From the NCBI GenBank assembly GCA_949317995.1, contig OX439043.1, positions 62,451,339 to 62,515,338 on the forward strand: a stretch of 64,000 nucleotides of DNA, read 5' to 3'. The position numbers and the translations under genes were made by a program. Every line of letters begins with the position of its first letter. Position 1 is the stretch's first letter. Origin of the DNA: Acholoe squamosa. Taxonomy: Eukaryota; Annelida; Polychaeta; Phyllodocida; Polynoidae. A model generated the notes under the pieces. It saw only the letters and a list, made by a program, of their open reading frames with translations. It did not search any database and was not told where the DNA came from. This document shows, piece by piece, positions 32,801-47,800 of this stretch.

Positions 32801-35800
32801 TAAAGAAATGAGATCTCTGCGAGGAAAAAGATTGTATGTCTCTCAAGTGGAAAGGTATAGAGTGCTATAATTGTCCTGATTAAAAAGGAAATCTATGTTA
32901 TTACTGGGAAATTAAAAAAAGAAATGTTAAGATTTATATCCTCACAAGATGCCCAATACCCATCTCTTAAAATAGATCAAACTTGATTGTATTTTGCTTT
33001 ACCTAAACCCCAATAGTCTTTCCTTAACTCCTCTCATATCATAATGATTAGAGATGCTAAATTGTATATATGGCTATGGAAAAGAAATGGGAAAGAAAGT
33101 CTCTACACAAAAACCAAATTAAAAATCACCCAACCCTTTTTGCACCTACCTGCATTGTGAAGTGAGACTAGAAGTGTGACCAGAAAGAGGCTGAACTGTC
33201 TCTGACGGCGACACATGCTGACCACCATGTTTGCTATGGTAACCACCCCACTACATGTAGCAGTTCACACAAACCCCGCCAGGAGGGGCTCAAGGCACAA
33301 TCTTCTACACAGTATGCTGCTGGGGGAGAATGTGTGGGATCTCCTGCTGAACACGGTTCTCAGCATCTTAGACTGAGTATTAGAATGGGAATAGACTTGC
33401 TCAGTGCATTGATAAGAATCTTAACTAAAGTTTGAACGGTATTCTAGGGGGTCTGATATTAGAGATTAATGACTGATGAAATACAATAGGGAATATAGTC
33501 TATGCTTCTTTGTTGTCATGAAGTATGGATGCCGTCTCCGGCGAGTAACTCGCTTGGGCTGCAGGACACTCAGGCATCTCAGTAGGTTCAGCATGATGCA
33601 CCAATTTAGTGCTGGAGAGTGACTCGTGCAGTGCTGAAGAGTAACTCGGTACTCTTCTATTGGTGCATCAGGATGTCAAAAGAACAAAGACATTTGGGCA
33701 TCATACGACCTTCAATGGTTAAGAGTTGGATACATGATATCACCAAGGCTAAAGAAAAGATTAGATTTGGGAAAGAGTTAGGATTGTATGCCTTTGGAAT
33801 TGACGACAGACACCTGCAGACATAAAAAAATGTGATACTTATGCAATACCCCATTGCCCAAGTCCTGTGAAATTACAGGACCCATAGATCCCATACTATA
33901 AACCCTCGTGTATAAAACATGGCTTATATACAAGGATGTAGACCTCTGTGCTGGGCATTGTAGAAAGTGATTGACCTCAGGATGCGTATTATAGGCGAGG
34001 ATTTTGTGCAATAGAACAGTACTAAAAAAATAAAATGCCCTAAATATGACCTCAAATGCGTCTTATTTCCTTCAACCCAAGCGGAGTCTTATACACATGG
34101 CGCGCCCCCTACTCGAAGATTTAAGGTACCTGAAAACGATAACATGTGCTACCTTGTATCCTTAATATATTACTGGGCATAGCGCCTCATAATGTGATTT
34201 CCAGCTACTTGATATCAGGAGCACAACTAGACAGTTAGAGGAGCATCTTCTCCCACAGACCCTCCACCCCCCCCCCCTCATCCACCCTACCCCTCCCCCT
34301 GCGTAATCTCCATCGGTTTCCCCTGGACTGGCTGTATTAAGGCACATAATAGATGGTGTAAAGTTACCGTTCTAAAACTCGTCACAAAGGATAGCTACCT
34401 CTCTGTGATAAGTAAGATAAGATACTGTGTATAAAGCTAAACCAACGATCTTATGTAAATTATCAACCTGTGAAGCACGGGATAGCCACTTAGTGCCGCT
34501 AAAGTGCTGTAAAACACAAATCAATCAATCAATCAACGATCTTATGATGACCAGCGTAACTCTGTATCAGTAATAGTTCCCTGCAGGTACCAGCCTCATC
34601 CGTTACCAGGGACCCTAGTGACAGGAGGTAGAACTACAGACCATATAACCTAAACTATCATTTTACCATCAGTACCCGTAATGAAACAACATTTAGGTCC
34701 TGCACCATAAGTCTTTAAATACCTGGGGTCATAGTATCTACCTTTCCCAAAAGGTGGTGTCAGAGACCATTGGTGCTAAATCAGCGTGTCATTGACTGTA
34801 GTGAATAGGTCAGTGGTCATAGAGGTGCCCTGGGTGTATCTTGGGGTAGGGGATGGCAGTACAAGTGTGAAGGTATAGCGCTAACTCGCGAGAGCACTGG
34901 TTCCCGAGCTCACCATGTGTACGCTGACATCAGTGACTTCCGGCTTTGATCTGGTACCAGACTTGTTACTGGCATGTCATGCTACTTTTAAGTATGGTAC
35001 CTACTTTATTTCGTAAGAGATTCCGGGATCAGAACTATCATGGCCGCGCATACAGAAACAACCAAGTTGTGATACATCTGAAATTTCTCTTTCTGAGCCT
35101 GTCGCCCCTTCTTGCAGTGTCCTATAATTTTGTGGTATAAAGGCCCAGGTAAAAAGGTCCCCTAGCCTTCAGGGTATGAGCATTATTTAACAGATAGAAA
35201 AAAGAATCAGAGTTATCTCCATGGGAAATTAGTAATGATATATTTTACCTGCTGTCTATGAGCATTGCTCTGAGAAAGGTTCAAAAGTATCATTGCAAAG
35301 ACTTCAGCGACAAGGGACTGAGCCTTGCCTCCATACTCTATTAGTGTTCTGTAAGAACCGGTAGGTTAAGGTTGCACTGGGATCTTTCTACCTGTAGATG
35401 ATTAGGTGTCGAAATGTATGTTTACCTCTAATGAACTTTTATAAAGGAAACAATGAACAGGACTATTCTAGGCATATAAATATAGGGCCTATACTGACGC
35501 TGTGAGGGTAACATGCATTGCTTGTCTCCGATGGCATTTCTGTAAAAATTCAAAATATCCTGGCAGGTAGATTATATTATTAATTAAAAACATTCCTAAA
35601 CATCTTTTTAAAGAGACAACCTGCTATACCATTACAGCAGACACCGTTGTGCCTATTGCCTTATATGCTGAGTTTCAGAAATTTATGTGTTCATATTGTA
35701 TGCCTTGTTTCCCAGCGCTGGGCACACCGCGAGCCGTGTCTCAGTACAGCATCGCGGCCCTCAAGTCAGGTACTACCGTCATGTCTGCCACGCCCCACTG

Positions 35801-38800
35801 CACCAACCACCCCACAGCAGCTCAAATAGTGTCCTCTAATAAAATAATTATACCATTTATCAGGCATGGGATTCTTCATGATATATCCAAGATATTTGAA
35901 GGCTAAATTGGTCATCTTTATGATTTGCACAGATCCAATGAGAAAATGATTTAACATTAGTTAAGGGGGGTGGGTCTTGTGCAATGGGTCTTAGACATTT
36001 TCAGGCCTCTATCCTATAAGATCCATCTCAAATACTAGTGTAGAAAAGGAACATTGTCACCATCTCGGATTTTTATTCAAAACCTAATCCCATGCCTGAT
36101 TAATATGTATTTAGTCATATGATTGGCCACTTCTAATTATAACTGCTACCATATGTTACACAAAACTATCCCATTTCTTTAAGTAGATTGTCATATCAAT
36201 AGAGAAACTAATTGATAGTGTCCCCTCACCCTTTGGATATTTACTACCAATTTCTGATTCAAGAATACACCCAAACATGAATAGGCCTATGATACTGATT
36301 AAGAAAAATAGCCACGTTTCTGAAGCTGCTGTGTGGTGGTTCTCTGACTTTCTGGAAGTGGGAAGACAAAGTGTGCACTTCTTTGTGAATAACCTTTATG
36401 TGTTTGGTGTATCTCTCACTGCTAACTGTATATAAGTTACATGTTCTCCAGGGCGGAGTTCCTTGTGTTCAGGACTTAATCTGTTGGGTGAAATAACTAT
36501 CACTATATTTCTGTAAATTCACCTTGAAAAATCCCATATGGTTACAATATGTAATAGCCTAAATCTATATTTCTAGCTGAAAGGAATGGTATTTCTACTA
36601 AGCACAATACTCAGAATAAAAAAACCGAATGGGTGTTATTGCACTTGAAAAACTTCGATACATGAAGCACAATGTTAGTGTTAAGATGGGAAATTTGGGG
36701 CTTTTCATGGATCTCATATTTTCACCTGGGATGTTCACCCTAGATTTTCTCTGCAGGATTTCATTCACAAAGGGAATGTTTACACACAGCTTCCACAACT
36801 AACATTGAGCAGTATTCCTCACTTGTGGTATTATTGGGGAGCACAGAGTGTTGGCATCATGAACCATTGATGATGTATGTTAAGTTATAACTGGGATTAA
36901 CTCTTTAAGAGCAGCATAGTGCCCCAATGCACTGTGGTCTGTATTTCATGATGCATGAATGTAACCCTGGTGAATATCTGATAATGGTTACATCCATCTA
37001 CCAAGCTCCAAAAGGGCTCTATCAGAAGTATCCATGAATAAAAAAAGAATTAGGTTAAGGTGTTTCTTCTGTCTTTTACTGTATATTTGTAGACAATTAT
37101 CCTATGAAGTACGTTTTAATTTATATATGTTTATAGCATTTTGATATATAAATGTGTGCCTCATAGATAAGCTCTATGACAATTAGATCTCTGATCATGC
37201 TGGGCTAGCAGTGGTTACATCGCAGATGTTATATATCGTTAGTGTGTCATTTATGGTGTAAATGAGAAAGGATCATTAGAACACGGGGTGACAGGAACAC
37301 TTTAGCTGATATGTGAGAAAGGTCGCCCCCATTATACTGCAGGCTGATCAATTAGCCCAGGATGAAATGTCTATAACATTCATGTGTATCTTTACTTTAA
37401 TTTTGTTGTGTAATAATTGTAAATCACTTACTCTGAGTGGCAGTGCTTGGCCACTAACACTAACCCCTTAACACTATTGATTTTCAGTGGCCAACAAAAA
37501 GAAAACCAAACCTGCTACCTATTCCAGTATGTATATATACATAAGCACCTGCTGATCTAGGATGTTACAGATATCACTTCTTCTTTAAATAGACCAAAAA
37601 TAAGGCTTCTATGCCAGCATCCAAATTAAAATCTGCATGGGTGCATCCAACAGCTTGGAATCCTAGAGCATCTATGTGAAATGATTAAAAAAAATGGACT
37701 TAAGGAAGTACCAGAATTTGTTGCTGCTACTAAGGGAATGCATGAAGGTGTATTGGAAATGAAGTTGATTTTTATCAATTAATCTTCTTTGTAAGGGCCA
37801 TTATGTCCATAATCAAGTATGCTGTAATTCACTTCAATTTTATTAACTATGACTAGAAACATAAATGTCAAAAGTGTCCTAACAGTAAGAAAAATTGCCC
37901 GATTTTGTTCCCATATGAAACTACCATGTCTAAGCTAATGGTTAAAAGATACTTCAAATTAGGAATACTTATTTGAAAGTAAAAAAGTAGCTAATTTGCA
38001 TGATGTGAAAACCATATCAATAGATTGAAATACTATCTAGCCCATACTAATTTTCAGGAAGAGTTAAGGGTAAGCCAAACTAAACCAAAGATCCTGATTA
38101 AAGATGATGAAAAGGATGCACGGACACAAGGTTGATATACAAATGAAAGGGCAATAAAGATGGGCATTTCAAAAGCACTTAGGTTCCTCTCCGCAAACGA
38201 TATTGCATGAAAAGGGTATGATGTATGATGATAATGGAAAGGGGGCCGTGAACGCAGGGACCTGGGTATTTTCTACAGGTGTATGTTCTATCCTACGAAG
38301 AAGGTGTAGCGAAGATGTGCATGATTGATCTATGAACTATTGTCTCATCCCTAAATGAATGATTTCACTGACCTTAGAATAATAAGAACTATTTGATTTC
38401 AGGAGAAATGCAGCAGATCTTCACCAATTAGTCTTAACAATAGGATGATAAGAATTCTAATCTTAAGTTACTAATATCTCAAGACAAGATACTTTCATCA
38501 CGAGAAATGCATTATCCCAAGTTTACTGTTTGTTCCTGCTAGGTATATACCCTCTGTCACCCAAAGATGAACAATCTAATATGACATGATACTTATCCAC
38601 TATGATAAGATATGTGTTTCATGTAGGTACGGTTTGATAAAGATAACTGGATTTAAAAAGATACATTATGTTAACAATTTACCAATGATATATCCACATA
38701 ACAGAGATGAAATGGTTAATTTCAGGTACAGAGAGTTTATCAAGTGTGACTAGTTCAGGGAGGTCTACACCTAAAAATGCAGGTCCAAGTCCAGCCAGGG

Positions 38801-41800
38801 AAACCCCTCCCCCTGCTGCCACCCCTGTACCAGCCACTCCTGTATCTACCAAGGAGAAGTCTCCAAGTTCAGAGAAGGCCAATCTATCGCAGGTAATCTT
38901 AACGCTTAAATTCCTTTTTCCATTTTATTCATTGTCCGTAGTTAAATGTCTCATACAATCAGGGCTGGGGCTGAAGCTTGAAAAACAGAGATTCGATCAG
39001 CCCTCATGCAAGAGAAATCAAATATTGGTATGCTTTCATCTTCTTCTTTTTTTTTCTTTTTTTTTATGCTTTCATCTTCATATAGAAAAGAACATCATAG
39101 CGCTTTGGAGATCCAACTCTACAAAGTAGCCATCTCTAGGCTTCCAACTCTATGTATATGAAATATTGTCTTATAACAAAAGAAAGTCTCTAACATTTGA
39201 TATTAACTGCACAGGTTAGTGCGGCCGACATCAGTAGCATGTCAATGGATATCGGCAGCAAGATGGAAAACCTTCAGCAACAGCAGGAGATTGAAGGTCT
39301 CCGAGCAGAGGTCAAGGACCTGGGTGAGAAACTGGAGACCCTCAAAGTCAAAAGGGCAGAGGATAAGGTCAAGCTGAAGGAATTTGAAAAAGTGAAAATC
39401 CAACTACAACAGGTGGGTCTATGATTGTTGGAATAATGAGTCAATGTATCTAATGATGTTATGGAATTTACAGTACTAGCATTTCTTCCTTGTTTCCAGG
39501 GTAGGTGTGGATAATTTCCCACGAACACTGATTAAAAATATCATAGAGATAAGACCTTTAGAGTGGTATTCTAAAAGCACATAATAAATTGATACATGTT
39601 TATCATATTGTTTGTGAATCTCGTTTCTGACAGCTACAAGAGTATAAAGTGAGCATGCAGGGAAGCCAGAAGGAGATTCAGCGACAGTTGCTAGCATCCA
39701 AGCAGGTATGGGTTTGAACAAGCATTTGACACTTCAAAATGTTTAACTGTATCACGTTTGTTCATAAATAGCATTGGGGATAGCATGAAGCATTGTAAGT
39801 AGCATAGATATAGATAAGTAAGCTGAATACATATATTTAAAACTGGTCCAAACTGATATTCCAAGTATAATATTGGCTAGCAAGCATACTAGATTGGGGT
39901 CCCACAGGGATCTTCTCTCTGTCCAACCGATATTATAATTGACATTGAAGATAATAGGTTGTTGTGATAATGCTAAGAAGGAAATATCTGAATAGAATCA
40001 AACTACTTGGTAGTGATTTTATAGGTAGTGATTTTTAGAGACTATTGGTAAGTCTTGTGCTTGTTTGTACAGGAAACTCGGGAGTTACAAGAAGCATTTG
40101 ACAGATACAAGGATGAGATGGCCGACCTGTCTGAAACAGTTGAAATTGGGCTTCTTGACAAGGAAATGGCAGAAGAAAAGGTAAACTGATGCTATATCAA
40201 TTTGCAGTCTACAGATAATTATCTATAAGCAATGCACACCTTTTCCAAGTTTTTTACTTTTGTATTGATCCTGATAGTGCTTCAGGGTTGAATTGTACAT
40301 AGCAATCATTCTACCCAACGAAGGTGGTGCCAAATCTCAGCCCAGATCAAGAGTGCCACTGTTTCCTGAAACAACGACAATGGCTGAGGCTCGCAACCTT
40401 CGCAACGGAATCTATGAGATGGAAGGTGTCGTGTCTGCACACATACAGCCTCGCGATTCGTCAAATATACAAAAATATTTACCTTTTGTTGGCTCACTTT
40501 GTTAATTGATATCGTTGGTTCTGCAGGCAGAGGGGCTTCAGACAGAATGCGATCAGCTGAAGGAGAAGGTGGAGGAGTTGACACTCGACCTTCAGATTCT
40601 CAGGGAGGAGATCAGCCAGGCCGGAACTGATGGTGTCGCGAATAACTACCAGGTCAGTGACTTCTCACCAGAGATAGTCTATGTCTTAGGGGAATTTCCT
40701 TTTTCTCTAATGTTAAAAACTGCCTACAAATTTACCAATATGTAGTTCTCTGCAATGAGCAACATGGAACTAAGAATTCCTGTAAAGTTAGCAACTGTAG
40801 GTTAAAGATATATTCCCAGACGGTGAGTAAATGGTTATTTTCATTAGTACCTCTTTATTCCCCTTGTCAATAACTTACTGTTTTACATAAATAGGTGAAG
40901 AATCTGGAGCAACAGAATGAGCGGTTGAAAGAGGCAGTTGTCAAAATGCGTGACTTGAACAACCATGAGAAGCATGAGCTGCAACGTGCACAAAAACAAT
41001 ACGAGAAACTTAACCTGGAAGTGACGGCTCTACAAAAGGATAAGGTCAGTTCTCTAGCTATTCAGGAATTTCTGTTAACTGGTGCTTATATTACATTCCC
41101 TTAGATATGTGCCTTTGATATCTCAAACTATTTGATCTACTGATATGCGAGTGTTGATAACCTATGTTGGTTGCAGGAGCGTATCGAGGCTGAGCTGTCC
41201 AAAGCAAATGAGCAGGTCATTGAACTGACCGAGCAGGTCGATGCTGCTCAAGGCGCAGAAGAAATGGTGGAGCATCTCACAGAGAAGACACTCGCACAAG
41301 AGGAGCGAATTAATGAGCTCGAAGAGGAGAAGTCTGACCTTGTAAGTATATACCCACCCTTTTTTAGTCACTTCTACCTGCTTAACTAGACTATATAAAG
41401 CGGTCGTAGCCACAAGCAGTTTAAAAGACAAAAGATTATTTCCAAACTCTCCTTTCTCTTGCCCATTATTGTTATTTATCTTTAAGAAATCTTTCATTAA
41501 ATCTTTGTATTCAATATCTTTCTTCAATTACAGGAAGCATTGTGCGAGATGAATGATGAGTTACAGGAGAATGTTCGCTCAGATGAGTTGGAGCTTCGTG
41601 AAGAGGTGGACATGGCTAATGCTAAGGCTGCCGAAGCACACCGTAAAACTGAAGCCATGGCCGAGCACATTGCGGACTACGAGAACACCATCTCCAAGTT
41701 CCGTGAACTTGTGAACCAGCTCCAGGTTTGTAATGTTTTGTATATATTTTGTAAATGATGAATATAATCTACAGTTTTGTGTTCTAGGAATAGGTTTCAA

Positions 41801-44800
41801 CATGAGATGAACCTGTAACAAATCTTTTACATCACTATACTTCAATTATAAAATCATCTTCCGCTATTGCATGTGTTAAGATCCATTGAAAAGTGACACC
41901 CTCATAGAACTGGAAATTGTAGATTGTTAGTAATTCAGTAAGTGCCCAGTTTTCTCTAAATTGATGCATGTTGTTTCAGGAAAGTAACCGAGACTTGCGC
42001 AACACGCAATCCGGCACTGCACCTAGTGGAGACGCCCCTCAGACACCAGCCATAGAGTCGTTCGACTTCAAGGCAAAGTTTGCCGAAACCAAGGCTCATG
42101 CAAAGGTAGGACCTTTGTTACTAAGAATATGCATGTCATGTGTGGAAGATATTTCTTATTCATATGTTCTATCCCTCCAAATGGGGCTTGGAGGGTCAAC
42201 AAATTCCGCCCCGGCTTATGTACTGATCAGCCTGGTCCAAAGAGTACCAAAAGCAGGACAAACCTTCAACAGGACTTAGGAGGTCCATCTTATTCATTAC
42301 TTTCCCCTCTCTGTTTTATAGATCATTAACATTTATCTTGTTTCCTTCTACATGAGAAAGACAACCCTTTCACCCCTTCTTACACATACCTTTTCATCAA
42401 CCAAAAACCAAGAGTGATTCAACTCCACCGAAGGGCGGGCTTCCCTAGCCCACTTAAAAGGGTCTTTGTCTCCTCTTTCCTATCCCCTCAGGATGTGTGT
42501 GGTGCACATATGCGCGGGCACTGACACATTCCTCTGTTAAATTATCAACCTGTGAAGCACGGGATAGCCACTTAGTGCCGCTAAAGTGCTGTAAAACACA
42601 AATCAATCAATCAATCATATGTTCTAGTTAATTTCACTACATTTATATTATTACACAAGTAAGGCACCCTGGCACTGATAGATTTGAATGCCAAATGATT
42701 GCGGCACTTATACAAGAGTGTACAGGCACTTATCAAAGGTATGTTTTTAGTGTTCAAATCATGTAGATATTTCAGGGTCCCCTATTTATCCTAGGTGCTT
42801 TTACAAGACCGACATTTATTTAAAACCCAGACCTTAAATAAGGCGATACAGTATTAGTATTATTTGACATGTTGGTATCTTTGCCAGGCTATTGACATGG
42901 AGCTGCGGAAACTTGATGTGACACAAGCGAACCAGCATGTACAGTACCTGTGCTCCTTCATGCCTGACTCTTTCATCCGCCGTGGTGGTAAGTATCCGCA
43001 CATGCTTTTACCTTAAGATTTTTTTAATCATTTCATATATTTCAGAAATAATATATAAAAAGATACATTCCGGTGTACATGTACATGTAATTGGATTTCA
43101 GCTTCACAACTACTTTTGCTCTCCTATGTGTTTTGTTTCTTTTTTTGTTTGTTTTTTTACAAATAAGGGATGTAACTGTTGTTACATATGAAGGGTTTTG
43201 AAGGTTATAGAATGCAATGTAAAAATTTAGTAACACTCTCGGTCTATACCATGGGCTGTGAACACATGTTGATGGACTCACTACTGACTGACCTCTCATG
43301 CTATTTCTATGAACTTCAACACCGATGCAAATTCTCCTTTTTTTCAGGTGACCACGATGCCGTATTGGTCCTGTTGCTCATCCCGCGTCTTGTGTCTAAG
43401 ATTGAACTACTCATATCGCAGACGCGTGAAAAGGTGAGCAGTGTAGCTTGAATTGATTCAGATTGGATAGATTTCCTTCTTTCTATTTAGGTTTACTTAA
43501 ACTGTGAGAGAAGGCACTCCCTTGCAACTCTCATCTGTGGTGTCCATATCCCAATAGTAACACCATATGGTTATTACCAATGAAGAAATTTGTACTACAA
43601 ATAAGTAAATTGAACTAACTGAGCTGTTAATAATAAATAGAATTAGACTTTTGGCCTTCATTGCCATTTGCTTTCTCTCTTGCCCCAGTTTGAGGTACCA
43701 GATGTGATTGAGAAGGAGCATGTGCTGCGTTCACACAAGTCAGACGCCTACAGCTTTGCCAACAACTTCATTAACAACCTGTGTATCCTACAGGCTACAC
43801 TTAAACAGTACGAGAGGTAGGATTGTGGAAATCTTCTTTGGGGGAGAATCTCTCAAAAGATTAAATCTCACAGGTCAGAGGAATTACATGGGGAAAGGGG
43901 AAGTGTTGATTACAACGTTGGAACAAGGGATTGGGGATATTGATCTTCTCGGAATAAAGTTTACCAAGACTTAAATAGAGTGATCGGTTTGGATTTCACC
44001 AACTTCCTGAGTTTTTTTGTCAGATTTTGCAAATGGTCCATACATTTGCGCCCCTTTTATATATGTAATCCATGGTATTGTATTGATAAGATATAGACTT
44101 ACTGCAGTTTATAAAGAGGTTTTACCAACATAATAAAGAATATGATGTGTTCTTTTAAACAGTGCTTTGACAACATGTGGAGTGGATTTGTTCCTGAAGA
44201 TCGGGACGCTGCTCCCTGAGCTGGCAGTACACGAGAAGTCGACAGACTACTACATTGATCTGCTGCGTCAAGACCAGTTAGACGAAACTGTCTCCATGGA
44301 CCCACTTCGCAAGTCTGTCGACTACTTCCAAGTATGTCAGAGTTTATTGATATGTTTTAGACACGTCCCCCATTTTGGAGATATATAGTGTCTCCAATCT
44401 CATATGGTTGGGGCTGGTATCGTATTGTAACAATAAACGGACTGGGGAATTAATCTACATGTTTTCTAAAGTTAGGATGGCTAGAATTTGGGAGAATTAA
44501 GACTTTGGGCCGTCGCCGGAACTATGCGTTTCCCGCCACAGTATGATTTCTCAAATATGTGTTAGCTTCAACCTCCTCCAACCTCCTTAGACGGTCTGTT
44601 TATGTATACAATGCCAAGATTACAGAACTGTTAGCATGTTTCCAATTCAGTTGGTGTATTCAGTTTAGCGCAGGTGGGACCTTTTTCCCCACTGTATCAC
44701 TGGTTCAGAGAGTGTACAATCAATGCCATGAGTTAACTGATTAGTCTATAGCATACCTACCCCATCCTCCTACACTGTACTCCGTGTGTCCATGTGTTGC

Positions 44801-47800
44801 AGCACCTGTACTCTGTACATCTATCGGGAGAGAAGGTGGACTGCACCAGTCTCATGACAAACCAGACTCGCGTCATACTCGCCGCTTGTGACTGTGTCCA
44901 GGTTGACCTTTCCAGACTCAAGCTATCACTACAGGTAACTGTTTGACTCATTTCTTCTCTTACATCTATTCCTAGAAAAGAAGAGAAGAAAAATTCTAAA
45001 ACTTGATCTACCGTAATCTCCCGCATATAAGACGCATCTCATACGCCAAACAAAGGCCAGGTGCGTCTTATAGGTTTTCCCCAAGAAGGGGGTGTGTCTT
45101 ATACACAGGTATTTTTTCTATAGAACAGTACTGAATTTACAGAAATCACCCCTCAGAGGTGCGAACCTGCCTTTCCTGAGGGGGGGGGGGGGTGCGTCTT
45201 ATACGCGAACCATGTCTTCTACGCGAGAGATTGCGGTACTTTGTATACTGTGTACATTTTTTTATTACAGAAATGATTACAGCATGACCATAGTCCATGG
45301 TATGATACCCCCAATAGCCATTAGGGTTAGTAAAGGTGTAGGAGGTACATTTACATCACTTCTAGAAGATGACTTTAAGATCCGCAGTACCCCGCTACTG
45401 GAAATTGATATCTATTTGATATATATTACACCATTTCTTCTTATTACAGCCTGGGCAGGAAACTAGCGACATTTCCATCCTGCTACGTGACCTGGAGAAT
45501 TTCAATAATGAGGTTAAACTTGCATCAAGAAAGGTATCGTACCAACTTCTTTTTATCCCTTGATTTAAATCATTCTTTATACAACATTGAACATTTTAAT
45601 CGATATTTTTGCATTTTTCTCCCTAGATCAAGCGTCGCATCCCACAGAAGGATAATGCTACAGCGTCACCCCTGAGCTTCCCCAAGGAAGTAAGTAGGAC
45701 GTTTATAATGTCGAAAATTAATATGATATTTCCTGCAAAAGCATTATTCATTATTCCTAATACATTTCTGATAAAATCCTGCTTATGTGACATGTACAGA
45801 TACAGGAGGAGCTTGTTGCGTCAGTCCAGTCGTTTGGGAAGGTGGTGCGCACGCTTCAGGAGGTGGCCCATACTACAGCCCAGCAGGTGGCCCTACTCAC
45901 AGGTAGGTTCACTCTATGTGAAGTAAAGTTAAACTGTTTAGTTACAGGATATGGGGAGGTTTGGTTAACATAATGGTGGTATCCATCTGTCAAGAAGGTA
46001 TAGTCCCATTCTCTTGATTACAGCCTTATGAAATATGCCCATCTGAGAGGGCTAAGCACATGGTATGGTCACTAGGAATCTGGCCTTCATTTTGGGTTGA
46101 GAGATATTTGAATCAATTTTTGTTTGTTTTGTATTTGATTAATTCATGTACATACTTTGTCAGGGTTTGACAGAAAATTCCAAGAAAAGGGGGAGGGGAC
46201 TGGGCACCTAATCAATATCTCTGAAGACATTAAATATACTAGCTTTCTTCACAATACTTTCTTCAAGTACTGCCGTGTAGTCAGTGGAAATTCAAAAATG
46301 ATTTAAAATCTAGAGAAATTATTCTTCCAAGTTACATGAATTGAAATTGATAGATACCAGCGTACAACAGCAGCATTAGTAATTTAGTTCAATAAGGTCC
46401 AAATACCTGATTACACCAAGCTGTATCTGGTCAAAATTTGTGATTTCTTTAGCTGCTTCTGAGTCAAATTCGTGATTCCCCACCTGCTTCTGGGTCAAAT
46501 TCGTGATTCCCCAGGCGCATCTGGTCCAAATTCGTGATTCCTTTAGCTGCTTCTGGGTCAAATTCGTGATTTCCCCCACCTGCATACGATCCAAATTCGT
46601 CATTCAGTCAACTGATGTCCTAACTTAAAGTTGATTTCGTAGTTCCTACAGATTGTGGCATCCTCGCGCAATACACCCTTTGTTAACTGCTCACAGACAA
46701 ATACCCACATGTTTCATGCTACGTTTCATGAGAATAAGCCGTTTGTAGCCAAAGCTCAATCCGCTTCATGTCAGTATTTCACTACTATGTTTGCATTGTG
46801 AATGATCTAAAACCTTCTGCACTAAATCCGAGAAAGGTCATGCAAACATATTAGGGCCTATTGTTATTGCATTGCTACTCCGGTCATGGCATACTACCAG
46901 TATATTTAAATTGTACATGCACATGCTATGCCCACCAGTTTTATGTTTTTAGCTTTTGTAAGAGGTATATTTTCTTTGATTCCAGTATCACATTGCAATT
47001 CAGTCAGACCTTGATAGTCAGTTTCTTTATAGGCCAATATATATGAGATCCGCCAATCTTTTGCTTAGATATACTTATACCAAAACATTACGCTGTTTCA
47101 AAGGTTCTTCAATAGCTGTGAGATTTACAACCCAGCCATCTCTTGTTACAACAGGAAATGTCGGACTACCAAGGTCTTACTGTACACATGTACATGCCCC
47201 TACTTTCCTAATAATGCTTGCTGAAATCAAAATCAGTCCCTACCCTACATTTATAAGCTATGGAAATATACCCTTTTTAATTGGCCCAGCTCCTGCTGGG
47301 TCATTGGAGGCGGGTTTTTTAACATTTTTGGTCGATCAAAATGGCCAACTTTACGTGGGAATTTCTTATACAAAGAAGGGGTCTATAAATTAATGGAAAG
47401 TTGATAAATTTTCTTTAGATCTTTGTCTTTCTGTAGATGGTAACAATTCCTAGGAAAAAAAATTGTTTACCTATGAAAAAAAGCTGAAGGATGTTTGACT
47501 AAATCCCCCTATCCCCAAAAAAAGCCCACAGTTGATTATTTATTATTTTGGTCTTGTTTACCACTGCCACCAAAGTGCTTTGCTTTGTTTATAAACTGTT
47601 TGTTTTGGTGTATGGTTCTTATCACAGATGACGAGTTGGATAACCCAGGTGTGGATGAGTCAGCAGTTTTAACTTTGGGCGCTTTTGATCTAAACAACCA
47701 CATTTGAATATTAAATCTAACTTGGCAGTCCCCAAGATGGTGGTACTATTGATTAGCACAGTAACCTACATGTTTCAATATTAAATGATCTTTAAGGAAT

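Noticed and set aside
38707..39129. 140-codon plus-strand ORF
   Set aside because: Only 38726-38892 is exon 6; the rest is read-through into the intron.
45092..45466. 124-codon ORF on the plus strand
   Set aside because: Crosses MITE copy 5 and the intron before exon 20; explained by the repeat and by the in-frame end of the intron.
46376..46603. 75-codon minus-strand ORF with ITNLTQKQ repeats
   Set aside because: Produced by the 32-bp minisatellite.
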